A stretch of DNA of 64,000 bases, from contig NC_092405.1 of assembly GCF_009017415.1 (NCBI RefSeq), forward strand, positions 1,116,001 through 1,180,000, in the 5' to 3' direction. Below the pieces are notes generated by a model. That model did no database searches, was not told where the DNA came from, and worked only from the letters and a program-made list of their open reading frames with translations. Shown piece by piece: positions 10,131 to 26,293 of this stretch (positions are counted from its first letter, which is position 1; each line of letters starts with the position of its first letter). This stretch comes from Aspergillus flavus (Eukaryota; Ascomycota; Eurotiomycetes; Eurotiales; Aspergillaceae). The position numbers were made by a program, and so were the translations under genes.

Positions 10131-10806
10131 TTAGCTTCGTTGTTTGTCTTTTACTAGTTTGTGGCGATGTGTTTGTGACATGCAGGTTTTGCTAGCTGAA
10201 CATACATTTGGAAAGTTCTGTATTTGATATGGCATTCTCTTCGTAAGCTACATGAAGTCAATAGATATGCCCTATAGATGACGAGATATCGCGGCCAGCT
10301 CCATTGTTCCCATCAGCGGGTATGGATATACAGATACTATACACATCTCACACGGAGGTGGCATCCGCAGTAGAGCATCTTGAAATCAGCAACTCAGCCG
10401 ATTACTCCGGAGTATAAAATGTAGCGTACCTCCCACGTAGTTAAGGCTCATTGCCGCCATGTCAAGCAGGTGACACATTGAACCTTCTCACTCTTGTGTG
10501 GGGGTATACTGTCCTCTCGGACCTGCGCCATGACGACCCATAGTAGCACTGGTCAATTACTGAGAGTCGAGATGGCTCGGCAGCATATCGAAGTGCCCCA
10601 CCCAGTAATGCAGGAATTGAAGGCTACCGCTGGTGCCGCTAGGCTATGAAACAAGTAACCACGCGGTGCACACTACTATATGTACTTCATAACAGTTGCC
10701 AGGGAGCTTAGCTCACCAACAAAAGGACTTCGTGGGGCAGCAGCAGGCAGTTTCAGCCTTCGTTCGATGCCTCGAGACGAAGTAAAAAGAATGTATGCAA
10801 AAATAT
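10131..10806. other. Spacer between methyltransferase and tRNA copy 3
   Basis: It begins with the methyltransferase 3' untranslated region. I see no gene, repeat or recognisable site in it. Confidence 0.45.
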
Positions 10807-10910
10807 TGCGGTGAGCCGGGATCGAACCGGCGACCTTTAGATAACCCTTATGGGTCTATCTGATCGAAGTAAACTTCAGTCTAACGCTCTCCCAACTGAG
10901 CTATCCCCGC
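10807..10910 (-). tRNA. tRNA-Phe (GAA), intron-containing, copy 3
   Basis: Inverted relative to the first two copies but with the same mature sequence and the same G5-A68 mismatch. The intron is 31 bases (10843-10873). Its 5' 16 bases are conserved and its second hairpin is ACCC-ATAA-GGGT. The 3' flank carries a run of T. Confidence 0.95.
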
Positions 10911-11145
10911 AGTTGACAAAGTTTGGCCTTAGAAAGGTGTTATACAAAGCCTATTAATAGAAAAAAAAGCCTTACTAGCATGTGATAACTACCGCGGATA
11001 GTTGATTACCATACTTCCGAGGCTTTGGAAGACATCGGTTATTCTTTGGGGGAATGAACTTCAAGAAGAGAGATTCTAGATGTAGTACATAACTCTTTCA
11101 ACAGCCAACCTGTTTCAAGTACATACCCAGTGATATACCGCCGCC

Positions 11146-12030
11146 ATGACGACCCTTTTTACTGTTCCAATTTCCTCTACTGGCGGAAGCTTCGTCTGCT
11201 CCAACCCCACAGCCTCGGAGAAGGAGAAGAATATTTACCTACTCACATTTACATCCCCGAAGGATAACAGACTTACCCCGACATTCATAGATGCCTTTAT
11301 ACTTGCATTGGATATTATCGAGCACAGATACCCCAAGGGAGTGGTGATTACCACCAGTGGCATTCCCAAGTTCTATAGCAATGGATTAGATCTCGAGCTT
11401 GCTCTCAGCACGGAGGGCTTCTTGGACAAGTGGTTGTGGAAACTGTTCCGCCGATTCCTGACGTTAGTTATGGGTCTAGATGGCCTCGCTGTTTCTTCCT
11501 TGACTGAATACCATGCTAACCGTCGCAGATTTCCCATGCCTACTATTTGCCTCTTGAACGGACACGCTTTTGCTGGCGGCCTCATGCTGGCCATGTATCA
11601 TGACTATCGAATCCAGAACCCCTCCAAGGGCCTTCTCTGCATCAACGAATTGGAATTTGGAGTCCCGCTCCAATCGCCCATGATGAGCATCTTCCGAGAG
11701 AAGTTGACGCCCTCTTCTTTTCGGGACCTTATCCTCGAAGCTAAACGGTTTGGAGGTCCTGAGTCCGTCAAGGCCGGTCTTGTAGATGGTGTGGGCGGGC
11801 TGGAAGAGGTTTTGACGCTTATCCGGGAGCGTGGGCTGCAGAAGAAAGCGGCCACTGGTATTTATGGGACCATGAAAGAGGAAATGTACCGTCATTCGCT
11901 GGATATCCTGGATGGCCATACTGCCAATCTGGCTTGGAGGGAACAGTTGGAGGACAAGAAGGACCAGGCGCAAAGGGATGGTCTGAAAGCTGTCGAGGCG
12001 TTTGAGAAGCAGAGGAATGCGAAGCTTTGA
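11146..12030 (+). CDS. Peroxisomal enoyl-CoA hydratase/isomerase family protein
   Basis: The unbroken frame has 294 codons, but 11463-11528 is a good intron (GTTAGT donor, GCTAAC branch site, CGCAG acceptor) of 66 bp without a stop. Removing it joins FRRFLT directly to FPMPTICLLNGHAFAGG, as expected in the family, and gives 272 residues. FYSNGLDLE and GHAFAGGLMLAMYHDYR are the crotonase oxyanion-hole regions. The first catalytic Glu of true hydratases is absent (GGLMLAM), which favours a Delta3,Delta2-enoyl-CoA isomerase of the plant/fungal type. The protein ends in AKL, a peroxisomal targeting signal type 1, so a role in beta-oxidation of unsaturated fatty acids is likely. The gene is alone, 236 bp downstream of a divergent tRNA. 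Confidence 0.85.
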   Translation: MTTLFTVPISSTGGSFVCSNPTASEKEKNIYLLTFTSPKDNRLTPTFIDAFILALDIIEHRYPKGVVITTSGIPKFYSNGLDLELALSTEGFLDKWLWKLFRRFLTLVMGLDGLAVSSLTEYHANRRRFPMPTICLLNGHAFAGGLMLAMYHDYRIQNPSKGLLCINELEFGVPLQSPMMSIFREKLTPSSFRDLILEAKRFGGPESVKAGLVDGVGGLEEVLTLIRERGLQKKAATGIYGTMKEEMYRHSLDILDGHTANLAWREQLEDKKDQAQRDGLKAVEAFEKQRNAKL

Positions 12031-13022
12031 ATCTGCTTTACTGTCATTCGGTTGGCTTGCATAGAGCATGTTGCCAGTATATAGCTCATTTGTATTTATC
12101 TTCAGGGCTCTAACTATTGTTAGAATTCAATTGTATACATCTCCTCCGTTCGAATATTTGACACACAGGGTGTCACTATTCACAGAAAAGCCCCGTGTCT
12201 TGGCAACGGTGTATAGGTAGGTTATGTTTCCCATGCCTACAAGTAAAAATGCCCACAGAGCATTGATCTTTTGTGCATGTTCTGGCCAAGCGATGCATCT
12301 ACCTTCACAGTTTTCATTCTCAGGACCTGCATGATGTATTGGTGGATCACCACGTGAGGCTGTGGTAGTTGGGTGAAGAGCACAGCCTCTTTGCCACGGC
12401 ATTGTTAGGGTTGAGCCATGCCAACGCATATTTATAGTATTAGGCATAGTGATTTGGCAATTGGTGACAGGGACCTAATAGTGCCTAATGGAATTCTCTC
12501 TTGCTAGTAACTTCTATTTATTTTTAAGGTGGTTACCGGCCTCTTTGACTGCACACAAGTGACGATACTGCTCAATAAAAGAATTTAATTAACGGGACTT
12601 TTTATTTATATCCGCATTTCTTTGTCCCGCCATTGGTGTCTTATAAAAATAGCTGCCTGGGCGTTTCTTTCCCAATAACTATTGACAGGCTATATCACGT
12701 GACGGTTTCCCCGACAGAACCGAAACAACCGTAATTCCAAAGGCGGGCGGCGATTCATCACACCCTGTCAGCTTCACGCCAGTAACGTTTCCCACCCTCT
12801 CCTTACATCCATCATCCACCCAACTTCCAAGAACCCGAGCTGTTCATCCGAGGCTCTCATCGCTCCCCGTTCGCGTATACTACGGCTTTGATTTCTCGTC
12901 TCTCGCAGCCCCGTGAAAGGAGAATCCAGCAGACTCCGCCTTTCTCCCGCTAGGCATCTGGTGATCCACCAGGTTCCCCGATCTCAGTTCTGAACGCCTC
13001 GCATTCACCGCATCAAACAACC
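12031..13022. other. Spacer: 3' region of crotonase gene and v-SNARE promoter
   Basis: The first part is AT-rich 3' sequence. The last ~350 bases become C-rich, with a pyrimidine-rich leader ending just before the v-SNARE start at 13023, typical of highly expressed Aspergillus genes. No other gene is seen. Confidence 0.5.
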
Positions 13023-13684
13023 ATGTCTGAACAACCTTACGACCCCTATATCCCTTCGGGCTCTACCACCAACGCCCCAGCTGGGGCCAGTGCCGCGCAG
13101 AATGGCGATCCCAGGACAAGGGAAATCGACAAGGTATGTTGATTAGCCGTCCCTGCCACACCCATCGCGAAACCCTTCTCTTTAGTGGTATGAGATGTGA
13201 ATCGCTGTCTATGCTCAAGTCTCTTTCCCGGACTTGCATTTACATCTATCGCATACAGCATCCACCCATGATATTCGGTGTTACACTTAATTTTACCGGA
13301 ATGGAACATCATAGAAACTCATGCTAACTTTAATTTCCCGCCGTAACAGAAAATCCAGGAGACTGTGGATACCATGCGGTCGAATATCTTCAAGGTTTCC
13401 GAACGTGGTGAACGTCTAGACTCTTTACAAGATAAGACTGATAACCTGGCCGTATCGGCTCAGGGTTTCCGCAGGGGTGCAAACCGCGTACGGAAGCAAA
13501 TGTGGTGGAAAGACATGAAGATGCGCGTATGCTTGGTGATTTGTGTCATCCTCTTGCTTGTGGTTATTATTGTGCCTGCCGGTAAGCCCTACCTTTCGTC
13601 CTCCCACCCGGTGGATTTGCTGCACAGAAAATATGACTGAATGCGCTAACTTCTGTATGTTTAGTTGTCGCTACTAAGCATTAA
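13023..13684 (+). CDS. synA: v-SNARE synaptobrevin (Snc1 type)
   Basis: Exons are 13023-13133, 13350-13581 and 13665-13684, giving 120 residues; the first intron is long (216 bp). After a disordered N-terminus of about 37 residues comes the R-SNARE helix, with [20 protein letters not shown] and the zero-layer Arg in the [15 protein letters not shown] stretch. A C-terminal membrane anchor follows ([18 protein letters not shown]) and the lumenal tail is only a few residues. Proteins of this type sit on secretory vesicles and pair with Sso/Sec9 t-SNAREs at the hyphal tip, and recycle by endocytosis. There is no longin domain, so it is the Snc/VAMP type rather than Nyv1 or Ykt6. The start is in a good context (aacc-ATG). 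Confidence 0.95.
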
Positions 13685-18027
<4,343 letters not shown>

Positions 18028-19106
18028 ACAATCTTCAGTATACTCATCTCTATAACCTCAATATAGCGGAAGTGTAGGTATATGAACTATTTCGTGGACG
18101 GGGGTTTTCGTTTCTTGAATTGAACAATGGTGTCATCTTTCTCGCGTGTCTCATACCCCGGGTGTCTCTCATCGGTTGCTATGGGTCGGTGATACTCCGC
18201 AAAGGGTCTCTTGCCTCAATCTCCATAGCCAACCTAATCATGCCTTATGTTTTCTTGAATACTTGGTTTCCCACTCATAGATGTCTCGGTTTTGTTCTCT
18301 CAACTTTCATGGAGAAGGAATACTATATCGTGTCTGCAAAGGGGATCGGTGCTTATGGAAAGCAAAGAATAGAAGGAGGATTAAAAAAGCAACTCGTCCT
18401 ATAATCCTTCGGTGTATCGGCTCATGTATCGTCGCTTCTTTCCTTTCTTCTTTCGGTGCTCCTGATACGGATATAAGGGTGTGATCTGTAAATCGTTTGT
18501 GGTATGTATAGTACTGATCTTTCGTTCTTATTCAAAGTGATTGGGTTGTATAATTCAGACTTTCTATCAAGTTCTGGCATGAATACTTTGGTGGTCATGT
18601 GTTCAGGGAACGTTGGCAGCCTCAGGATCCATTAAGGACAATGTCGTTCTCAGGACCTGTATAGTTCCCCAAGCTTATGCTTGGAATCCATCATCCTCTC
18701 TCCACAACCTGACCACTTCCTCTCGACCTCATGCAAGAATTATAACCCCAACGTTTGCAATCTAAGGATTTCTTTCATTTCGCGATTTTATCCCAAGTAT
18801 TGATGTGAGACAACTACATATTGACTTCGTGAGTGATGAATCCAGAATCCTATCTGACTCAACTAGTCGAGAGCATTTTTATCTCATAGTACAGGCTGGG
18901 TATCATCGGACCCTAGCCTACTGAAGAAGACTCGGATATAAGGCGCACTCCCCGAATCTCACGCTTCTGCGCGGCTCGATAAGGTATCGATCACGTTCGG
19001 CGCGATAAACGCGTGGTATTGCGATAGCCAAAGTTGAGTCTGAGAAGAAACTCTGGACTAGCACTTATATTACGACTCTGGTTCCACAAGATAGTGGGAG
19101 TTCAAA
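18028..19106. other. Spacer between arg5,6 and rec8
   Basis: Holds the arg5,6 3' untranslated region and the rec8 promoter. Open frames at 18120-18484 have no motif. No clear TATA box or other site is recognisable. Confidence 0.45.
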
Positions 19107-21739
19107 ATGTTTTACAGTCATGAAAGTAAGTAGCGCCGTTTGTGATTCACCCCGCTGGGCGGTTTGCATTCACTACATGGCTTTGAGATCTTCAGAGCAG
19201 CATCGACCTTTTACTGACATATCGCTTCGTTTCAGTGCTCACGTCGCCCGACCATGGGGTCGCCACGATATGGTATACAAACTTTCCTGTTTAAAGCCGC
19301 CTATACCATTAAGCATTGACTGAGAGCATAGCATATTGAGCAAAAGAGGTTCATCTTGTCATTGGCTGACACTATTCTGCTTATAGGCTGGTCGCAACCC
19401 TGGGGTCAAGGTCCATTAGCAAAAAGCTCAATAGAAAGGCTATATTGGATGTCGACGTTCCGAAAGCTTGTCATGTTATAATGGACCCGGAGGCGCCAAT
19501 GGCGCTGAGGCTTCAGGGCAATCTGCTGTACGGTTCCTAGTCAACATAAGGCATCAGCCTAGTAGCTGACAATTGTTATAGCTATGGAGTCTCACGAGTG
19601 TACAGCCAACAGTGTGGCTATGCTCTTACGGATGTCCAAGCAATGCACGATAAAATGCGGACACTGCTGAAAGTTCTACCCGGGGGTGGGCTTGATCCAA
19701 CTGCTGGAAAGTCTAGGTACGTTATCCAGGGAAATGGATTGTCAGTTGAGAACTATTTCAAGGCACACACTAAGGTGATGGCATCTTAGGCCCGATCAGC
19801 TTATCCTACCTTACGACCCGTCCTTCTTGCCAGAGAGCGATCTTCCCGGGATGGGAATGGATCTTTCTAGACTTTGCCTGCCCTTTGATACTGCTACAAG
19901 TCAGCATTCCGACCTCCTATGGCCGAACACCCCAGACCTCAGCCAGTCTGCTCTTTCAGGGAGCCCTGGTCTACGATTTAGTTTCTCATTCGATAATATG
20001 ATACTGAAGGATGGTGGTGGAATTGACTCCGAAACCAATGTACCCAGCTCTGTCCAAAGAAGTATCGATCTGGGCGGCCTCGCAGCTACAACCTTCGCTG
20101 AGGAAGGTGGTATCCTTCTTCAGCCTGACTTTGAGTTTGACGAGGATGGCAATCTCATCGAGCTTGGAGAGGCGCATCACCAAACGGCAAAGGGAAGAAT
20201 GAGTCGACGCGCCAGTGAAGCACCACTCCAGAGTGAAGCGGCAAATATTGGTTTGTATGATCCCACATTTGACTATCAGGTAAGGTCTACTAGGTTCAGA
20301 GATGAGCATTTTCTGACCTTATTTACTTAGTCGATGCCCATCGATGAAAGAATAGAGACCACCATCAAGCATCAGGATGGTAGGCCAGTCCATGCCAGTC
20401 GAGCTACTAGAAGACGCCGCAGTGAGTCTGAATCAACCGACGAGCTTAACCTTATTACAGATGAGGCCGTGGCGGCTATGCCCCAGAAACGGCGAGCCCC
20501 TAGATTACAAACATTAGATGACCGAACTGCCTTGAGAAACACAGATCTGGGTAATATGAACAGCGATTATGTGCAGAACATGGCTATAGCTTCGAAGCAG
20601 AAACGGCAGAATAAGCTTCCAACGCAAGCAAAAAAGAATGCCATCTACTGGGTTTTCGGCCAAGGAATTGGTTCAGTTGGGATTGGCTTGGGTGCATCCC
20701 AAGTACCACATCCTTTGCAGCAGTTCTCGGGAGAAGAACTCTATGCTGCCCTAAACCCAACTGTAAGACATAAAGGGCGCAAGCGGAGTCGTCTTCCTAG
20801 TGATGAGAGTGAAGACTCTGATGTGCGCCGTGTCCGTGCCAGAGAAGAATATGAAGAACAAGTCGGTCGAGGTGGGGTAGTGGATGGACATGACATTTGG
20901 CAAGATGTATGCCACTACCCTTGTTCATATGGTTGAATTGGATGTTTCTAACGGAGAATGTGCAGGTTGAAATTGGTCGCCATGCGCCGTCCGTCTTTCG
21001 CGATGACAACTCATTCTCATCTCAGATGCCATGGAATATCACAGCATCTGTTCAGAGCTCTCAGCACGGGTCATCTGCTGCAAGTGGCCTCCGGGGAGTA
21101 GCAAATGTGAGCGATCCTTCGGCTTCACGAGGCAGGGACACCACTGCATCTCACCTGGTGGGACGCGGACGGTCACGCAACCGTCTAACTAGCGCAAGTC
21201 CCCTTGCCGGCAGAGGTTTCCCCTTCGACGCAGAGGCCTTCGACCGCTTGGTGCTACCCGGAGATGATGACATGGACGTCATGAGTGACTTTGACCTAAG
21301 TCAATATCTACAGACTGAACCATTCAGCGCTGGCCACGGACACACTGGAGATGACGCTAACGCAATCACGTACCGTGGTCGGGTGACCCTTCAAGATCGC
21401 CTATCAAAGTGCAGCCTGGACCAAGAAAGCCTGAACTTCCTCGGGTTTCTAACAAGGAAGCTCGAGGCCATGCTCGTGGAACATGTTGGAGCAACGGATG
21501 AAGACGGTTTCATCAACTCACCAGCCACTTTTTATGGCAGCAAAGTAATTGGTTTTTCAGCACTTTTGCCACCGTCAGAAACCTCCCCTTCTGTAGCCAC
21601 TCAGGGTTTGATGCATATACTTACACTTGCAACTAAAGGTTTCTTATCGGTCCGCCAGGAGGATTATGAAGACCGGAGCACTCGGTATCATGTTCGATAT
21701 GAGTTTGGAGAGATCTTTCTACAGCTGTCAGAGATGTAA
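19107..21739 (+). CDS. rec8: Meiotic cohesin alpha-kleisin Rec8
   Basis: Exons are 19107-19125, 19236-19272, 19387-19527, 19582-19716, 19790-20279, 20331-20906 and 20966-21739, giving 723 residues. The start is set by the family's N-terminus: MFYSHEMLTSPDHGVATIWL, split over three tiny exons. The Rad21/Rec8 N-terminal domain (about 1-110) binds the Smc3 neck. The C-terminal ~90 residues form the winged helix that caps Smc1 (FYGSKVIGFSALLPP, then GLMHILTLATKGFLSVRQED). DVEIGR at residues 466-471 fits the separase consensus ExxR and lies across the exon 6/7 junction. The middle is acidic and disordered, with basic RRRR and KGRKRSR patches. I call Rec8 rather than Rad21 from the short, divergent C-terminus; mitotic Rad21 remains the alternative. 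No stop or frameshift was found. Confidence 0.8.
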
Positions 21740-23685
21740 TCCTACGATCGACATCGTGTTCGACTTTGATTTTACAATTGGATTTCGGAAACACTCACGG
21801 ATACCCACCTGCACCTTATTATCGGTTATTTCCTGGCTGATAAAGCAGCAATTGACTTCGAGTCAACAATTGGGTTTCTGAAATGGAAGCCACAATGCCA
21901 GCATCTCATGAAATGATTTCCTCGCGGTATTGTCTCTACTATTTTGCAATTTTTCTCGCTTTTCTTTTTCTTCTTCTGATATATTCCATTTATCCCCGGA
22001 CTCGTTCAAAACCACACACCTAAATCTTCTTCAATTTCTGTAATATTATCTGCCAAGTTGACGCCATTCTATCATAGCCTTCTCGATGTCTCACGTTCAT
22101 TTTCCTACCTATGCATAAAATGTACACATCGACAAGCACATACTCAGATACAAAAGTTTTGCTTTCTCACTGTCTCCTTGTTTTATGTCTCTAACCCTAT
22201 CTACCATACAGAGATGTACAAAAAAGCGCAATGACAATTTCTAGCAATCCAAATAGGATCAAATAAGAGAGAAAGCCTAAAATAAGATCACGGTGTTATC
22301 AAATAGGGATATGGCTGTGTTGCTATTATACGGCATATATATCTTTCTCCCGGTGCGTAATGAAACAGGGTTAATAAGTATTGACGAGACAACCGACGAT
22401 ATGCGTTTCCCCTCCAATCACTGTCCTGCAAGCAAGGAAGCCGTTAGACAGAGGCGTGAGCCACAGCTACCTACAAGATTAATTTCCCTAATTGCGCTAT
22501 TCTGGTCATGGATGTACGCCGACCCTATGAGCCAGCAAAGCAACACTAGGTGCACGTTACAATCACCAGGATTTATTATTAACCCGGGATCACACTACTG
22601 CAAGTAATGTTTGTATTTTTAGAAAGATTAATACGTTAAGCTTTTCGGAAGGACTTGAGAAGGTCGTTGTATTGGACATGATCATTAGGACGCGGGGAAG
22701 GTTGCGGCAAGGACCGGTGTCCACTAGCATTGGATAGACGTAGGTAATAGGTATGGTCAAGTCCACCCTAAAAATAGCAGGAGTCCAAATTCGAACGATA
22801 GCAATTGCCGTTCTGACAGGGAAAGGGTCGGCTGATGGAGAAAAGCCCCGCCATATCCCAGTTCTGTGTTCTGCACACTAACCAACATCGGCAGTCATTT
22901 AAGCGCCCGACCTGCCCACCGACCGATATAATTAGATCCTAAGATTATTCGGAGATTTACATGCAGGAAGCCTCACGAATCAGCTCATCGGATTTCCTGC
23001 CACATCTAGCGCCCCGGCACATTGTGTTAGATCCGGTTTCAATCGTTAGATACGCCAATCACGTTCGAACGAGGACCGGTATGCTGCAGCAATAGCCGCC
23101 CGCCCACTCCCTGTCCTTTACATAGTACAACGTCAGACTAGTGATCTTGGTCCAGTTGAAGGATTGCAGTCAGCGCATTCTAAACACCAATCACGAAGCT
23201 TCATCTAATATACTTTCTGTTGGCGGCTTCTGGGACGATCTCACTCGATGATGTTTATAGATACTACACTTCGAGTTTCGAATTCTGGATGGTTGCCTGT
23301 ATGACTTGTGCATACTGTTACACCGACGGCAAACATGAGCATAACGTTATATATGAGCGCCCTCGACTTTGCAAACAAAATCCAAATTGTCTGATCTTCA
23401 TTTCCTAATAGCATCCGTCTTGATACCCTCTCCACTCAACGTGAATGTCAACTGTCTAGGGCTGGCCCTTTTTTTCCCTACCCCCCTTCTCATCGAACTA
23501 TTTTATCAGCCACGAGGAGACTCCTCGGTCTACCCTACTGCCTACCAACTGGCCTTTGAAAAGCCTGTCCTGTCCTTTCGAATCTTGTTCAACTACCATC
23601 CACACAGTTTTATCTCACGCTTATACATTCGTTTTACATATAAAACTACTGGCATCGTGGCCGCTGGCTGGCTAAAGCGTCTGAA
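21740..23685. other. Long spacer between rec8 and the DUF3455 gene
   Basis: Nearly 2 kb without a supported gene. The first ~350 bases are T-rich, like a 3' untranslated region. Open frames at 22293-22607 and 23369-23719 lack any motif. The last part is the promoter of the secreted protein gene and includes the TATA box listed separately. Confidence 0.45.
23639..23645 (+). promoter_or_regulatory. TATA box of the DUF3455 gene
   Basis: TATAAAA lies only 40 bp before the start codon at 23686. If it is used, the transcript leader would be very short. Confidence 0.45.
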
Positions 23686-24495
23686 ATGCGTTCAACATTT
23701 GTATTCATTGCCTGTATAACGGCATACTCTTTTGCGGCACCGGCATTCTTCGACAATGCATACAACTTCTCAAACGACCTATCTGAGTACCTGGGGAGAG
23801 TGAGCAAGCATATCGAGCACTCCAAGGACATACTCAACACGGCCACGTGCGACACATCCAGCGTTGAACTGCCGGCACAGGCGTCCGGGTTACCCTCTCC
23901 CTCAGATCAGAAGCTTCTATACGTCGCACTTGGGCGCGGTACACAGGTAAATGAGATTCAACTTTAACCTGCGGGTCACACCGAAGCTAACATCAGACAG
24001 AACTATACCTGTGCGACACCATCTTCAAACTCGACGCCTGTAGCTATTGGCGCTGTTGCAAACCTCTACAACGCTACTTGCATCGCAGGAAGCTTCTCGG
24101 ATATGATTAACATGCTACCGAATATAGCATACAGGATACCCATGCCAAGCAGTGAATCCGATCGCCTTCCACCGGCAAACCTTGATCTGATGGGCCACCA
24201 CTTCTTTGACGGCTCAACCCCCGTGTTTAACCTTGACACCACGACAACACACCAGTATGGCATTGCACGAACAAAGAAAGAGGCGCAGGTTGACGCGCCG
24301 TCGAATGCCATTCAAGGGAACAACGGGGCCGTTGCATGGCTTTATCTCTCAGCCACGAGTGGCTCGGTAGGGGACTATTCCGGCGTATACCGGGTTGACA
24401 CTGCTGCGGGATCGCCGCCGAAGACATGTAAGGACATGCCATCGGAGTTTACTGTTGATTATGCTGCAAACTACTACTTTTATGGAAAACGGTGA
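23686..24495 (+). CDS. Secreted DUF3455-family protein
   Basis: Exons are 23686-23946 and 24001-24495, giving 251 residues with one 54 bp intron. The N-terminus (MRSTFVFIACITAYSFAAPA) is a signal peptide, so the protein is probably secreted. The region LLYVALGRGTQNYTCA, then NLYNATC, and near the end GDYSGVYRVDTAAGSPPKTC follow the pattern of DUF3455 proteins. These are found in fungi and bacteria and have no established activity. The C-terminal block VDYAANYYFYGK is the usual ending. Two NxT/S sites near the Cys residues suggest glycosylation. There is no sign of truncation, and the function is unknown. Confidence 0.75.
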
Positions 24496-25071
24496 TTGCT
24501 GGGATTTGATAATGTATATAATTGGGGGTTGGAATGCTGTATGATTTGCCATGACCTAGTCGCGAGATTATAAAGTCAGAAGAATACGTATAAGTTTCCT
24601 ATGGCCGAATTCTGAGCATACCTGTAGTGACCGTCACCGTCAATGTCTCCACGGTTCTCCCCAAGATCCAATTGGCGCAGGGCTTGTACGAATCAGGTGA
24701 TCTCGCTATCTATCCACTCCACGTGACTTGGAGTTCCCACGACAGAGAGGTCGGGGTCTAGTCCCCATGAGGACTAGCGCATTCTGATTTTCAAAGTTCC
24801 GACGGTCACTCAAGAAAAATCTCGACCGCAACAACGACGAGCAGCACGGCCTCGACCGATTACTGAAAGCAAGTGCAAGTGCGATAATTCTGCACCAGCT
24901 GCTTCGAAAGGTCCAGTGACACTTGCGATTTACAACTTCGCCCATATCGAGCGGACTTAATTTCTTCCTTCCGGGAAAAATTTCTTCTGCTCTCGTTGCT
25001 AATACAGCAACCCCATTCGAGACCTATTCAACCTCATTTTAAAGTCGATCTTATTCGATTCATATAACACA
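24496..25071. promoter_or_regulatory. Spacer and fibrillarin promoter
   Basis: The second half precedes fibrillarin and contains GAAAAATTT at 24975-24983, which resembles the ribosomal-RNA-processing element of fungal ribosome-biogenesis genes. The match is short and may be chance. No gene is seen in the stretch. Confidence 0.35.
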
Positions 25072-26293
25072 ATGGGCTTCGGTGCTCCTCGCGGACGTGG
25101 TGGACCCCCTGGTGGACGTGGTGGACGTGGTGGATTCGGCGGTGGCCGTGGTGGTGGCAGAGGTTTGTTCACGATCAGTTCCATCTGGGACAGCAAGCAG
25201 ACACCTTGAAGCTCAGCATTCGCCCTCCATTTGGCCTCGAAATCTGTCCCTTAAACCATTGTCAGATCTCTTTCGCTATGGAGGGTGATATCTGCGACAG
25301 TTGCTCGAACTGCTGTGCCCTTGAGGAGAATGGTGTGGCTAATACGATCTCTTTACGATGATCTACAGGCGGACTCGGAAGTGCTTCTCGTGGCCGTGGT
25401 GGACCCCGCGGTGGAGGTCGTGGTGGACGTGGCGGCCCTCCTGGACGTGGTGGTCGCGGTGGCCGTGGTGGCGCTCGCGGCGGTGCTAAGGGTGGTGCTA
25501 AGGGTGGTGCCAAGGTCGTCATTGTAAGTGCTTCATAGTCCGCAGTGTTACAAGGATCTCAGCAGCTGACTTCGGTCATCTTTAGGAACCCCACCGTCAT
25601 GCCGGTATCTTCGTCGCTCGTGGCGGTAAGGAAGATTTGCTCGTCACTAAGAACCTGACCCCCGGAGAGGCTGTCTACGGCGAGAAGCGCATTGCTGTTG
25701 AAACCCCTACTGAGGATGGTACCACTACCAAGACCGAGTACCGTGTCTGGAACCCTTTCCGTTCCAAGCTTGCTGCCGGTGTCTTGGGTGGTCTCGATGA
25801 TATCTACATGAAGCCTGGCTCTAAGGTTCTGTACCTTGGTTCTGCCAGCGGTACCTCCGTCAGTCACGTTGCTGATATTGTTGGACCTACTGGTAACGTC
25901 TACGCCGTCGAGTTCTCTCACCGTTCTGGTCGTGACCTGATCGGCATGGCCACCCACCGTACCAACGTCGTCCCCATTGTTGATGACGCACGTCACCCCC
26001 TCCGTTACCGTATGCTGGTACCTATGGTTGACGTTATCTTCGCCGATGTTGCCCAGCCCGACCAGGCTCGTATTGTTGGCCTGAACGCTCACATGTTCCT
26101 CAAGGAGGGTGGTGGTGTCATCGTCTCCGTCAAGGCCAACTGTATCGACAGTACCGCCAAGCCTGAGGTTGTTTTCACCCGCGAAGTCCAGAAGATGAGA
26201 GAGGAGAGGATCAAGCCCAAGGAGCAGTTGACTCTGGAGCCTTTCGAACGTGATCACTGTATCGTTGCTGGTATCTACAAGCGTTCTGCATAA
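25072..26293 (+). CDS. nop1: Fibrillarin, snoRNA 2'-O-methyltransferase (Nop1)
   Basis: Exons are 25072-25162, 25369-25523 and 25586-26293, giving 317 residues, the usual length. Residues 1-80 are the glycine/arginine-rich (GAR) domain with RGG repeats, which is split by a 206 bp intron. The methyltransferase domain follows, with [21 protein letters not shown]-binding [20 protein letters not shown] and [13 protein letters not shown]. Fibrillarin is the catalytic subunit of box C/D snoRNPs in the nucleolus; it methylates rRNA riboses and also a histone H2A glutamine. Codons are strongly biased to C-ending and GGT forms, as in highly expressed genes. I looked for a box C/D snoRNA inside the long intron and found no C and D box pair. 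Confidence 0.97.

Noticed and set aside
25163..25368. Possible box C/D snoRNA in the long fibrillarin intron
   Set aside because: No CTGA D box is present in the intron and no matching C box with terminal stem was found.
25559..26257. 232-codon minus-strand frame over fibrillarin
   Set aside because: Antisense shadow of a highly biased gene with no recognisable protein features; the same applies to frames opposite MPP-beta (29035-29691) and the Arg5,6 reductase (16810-17598).
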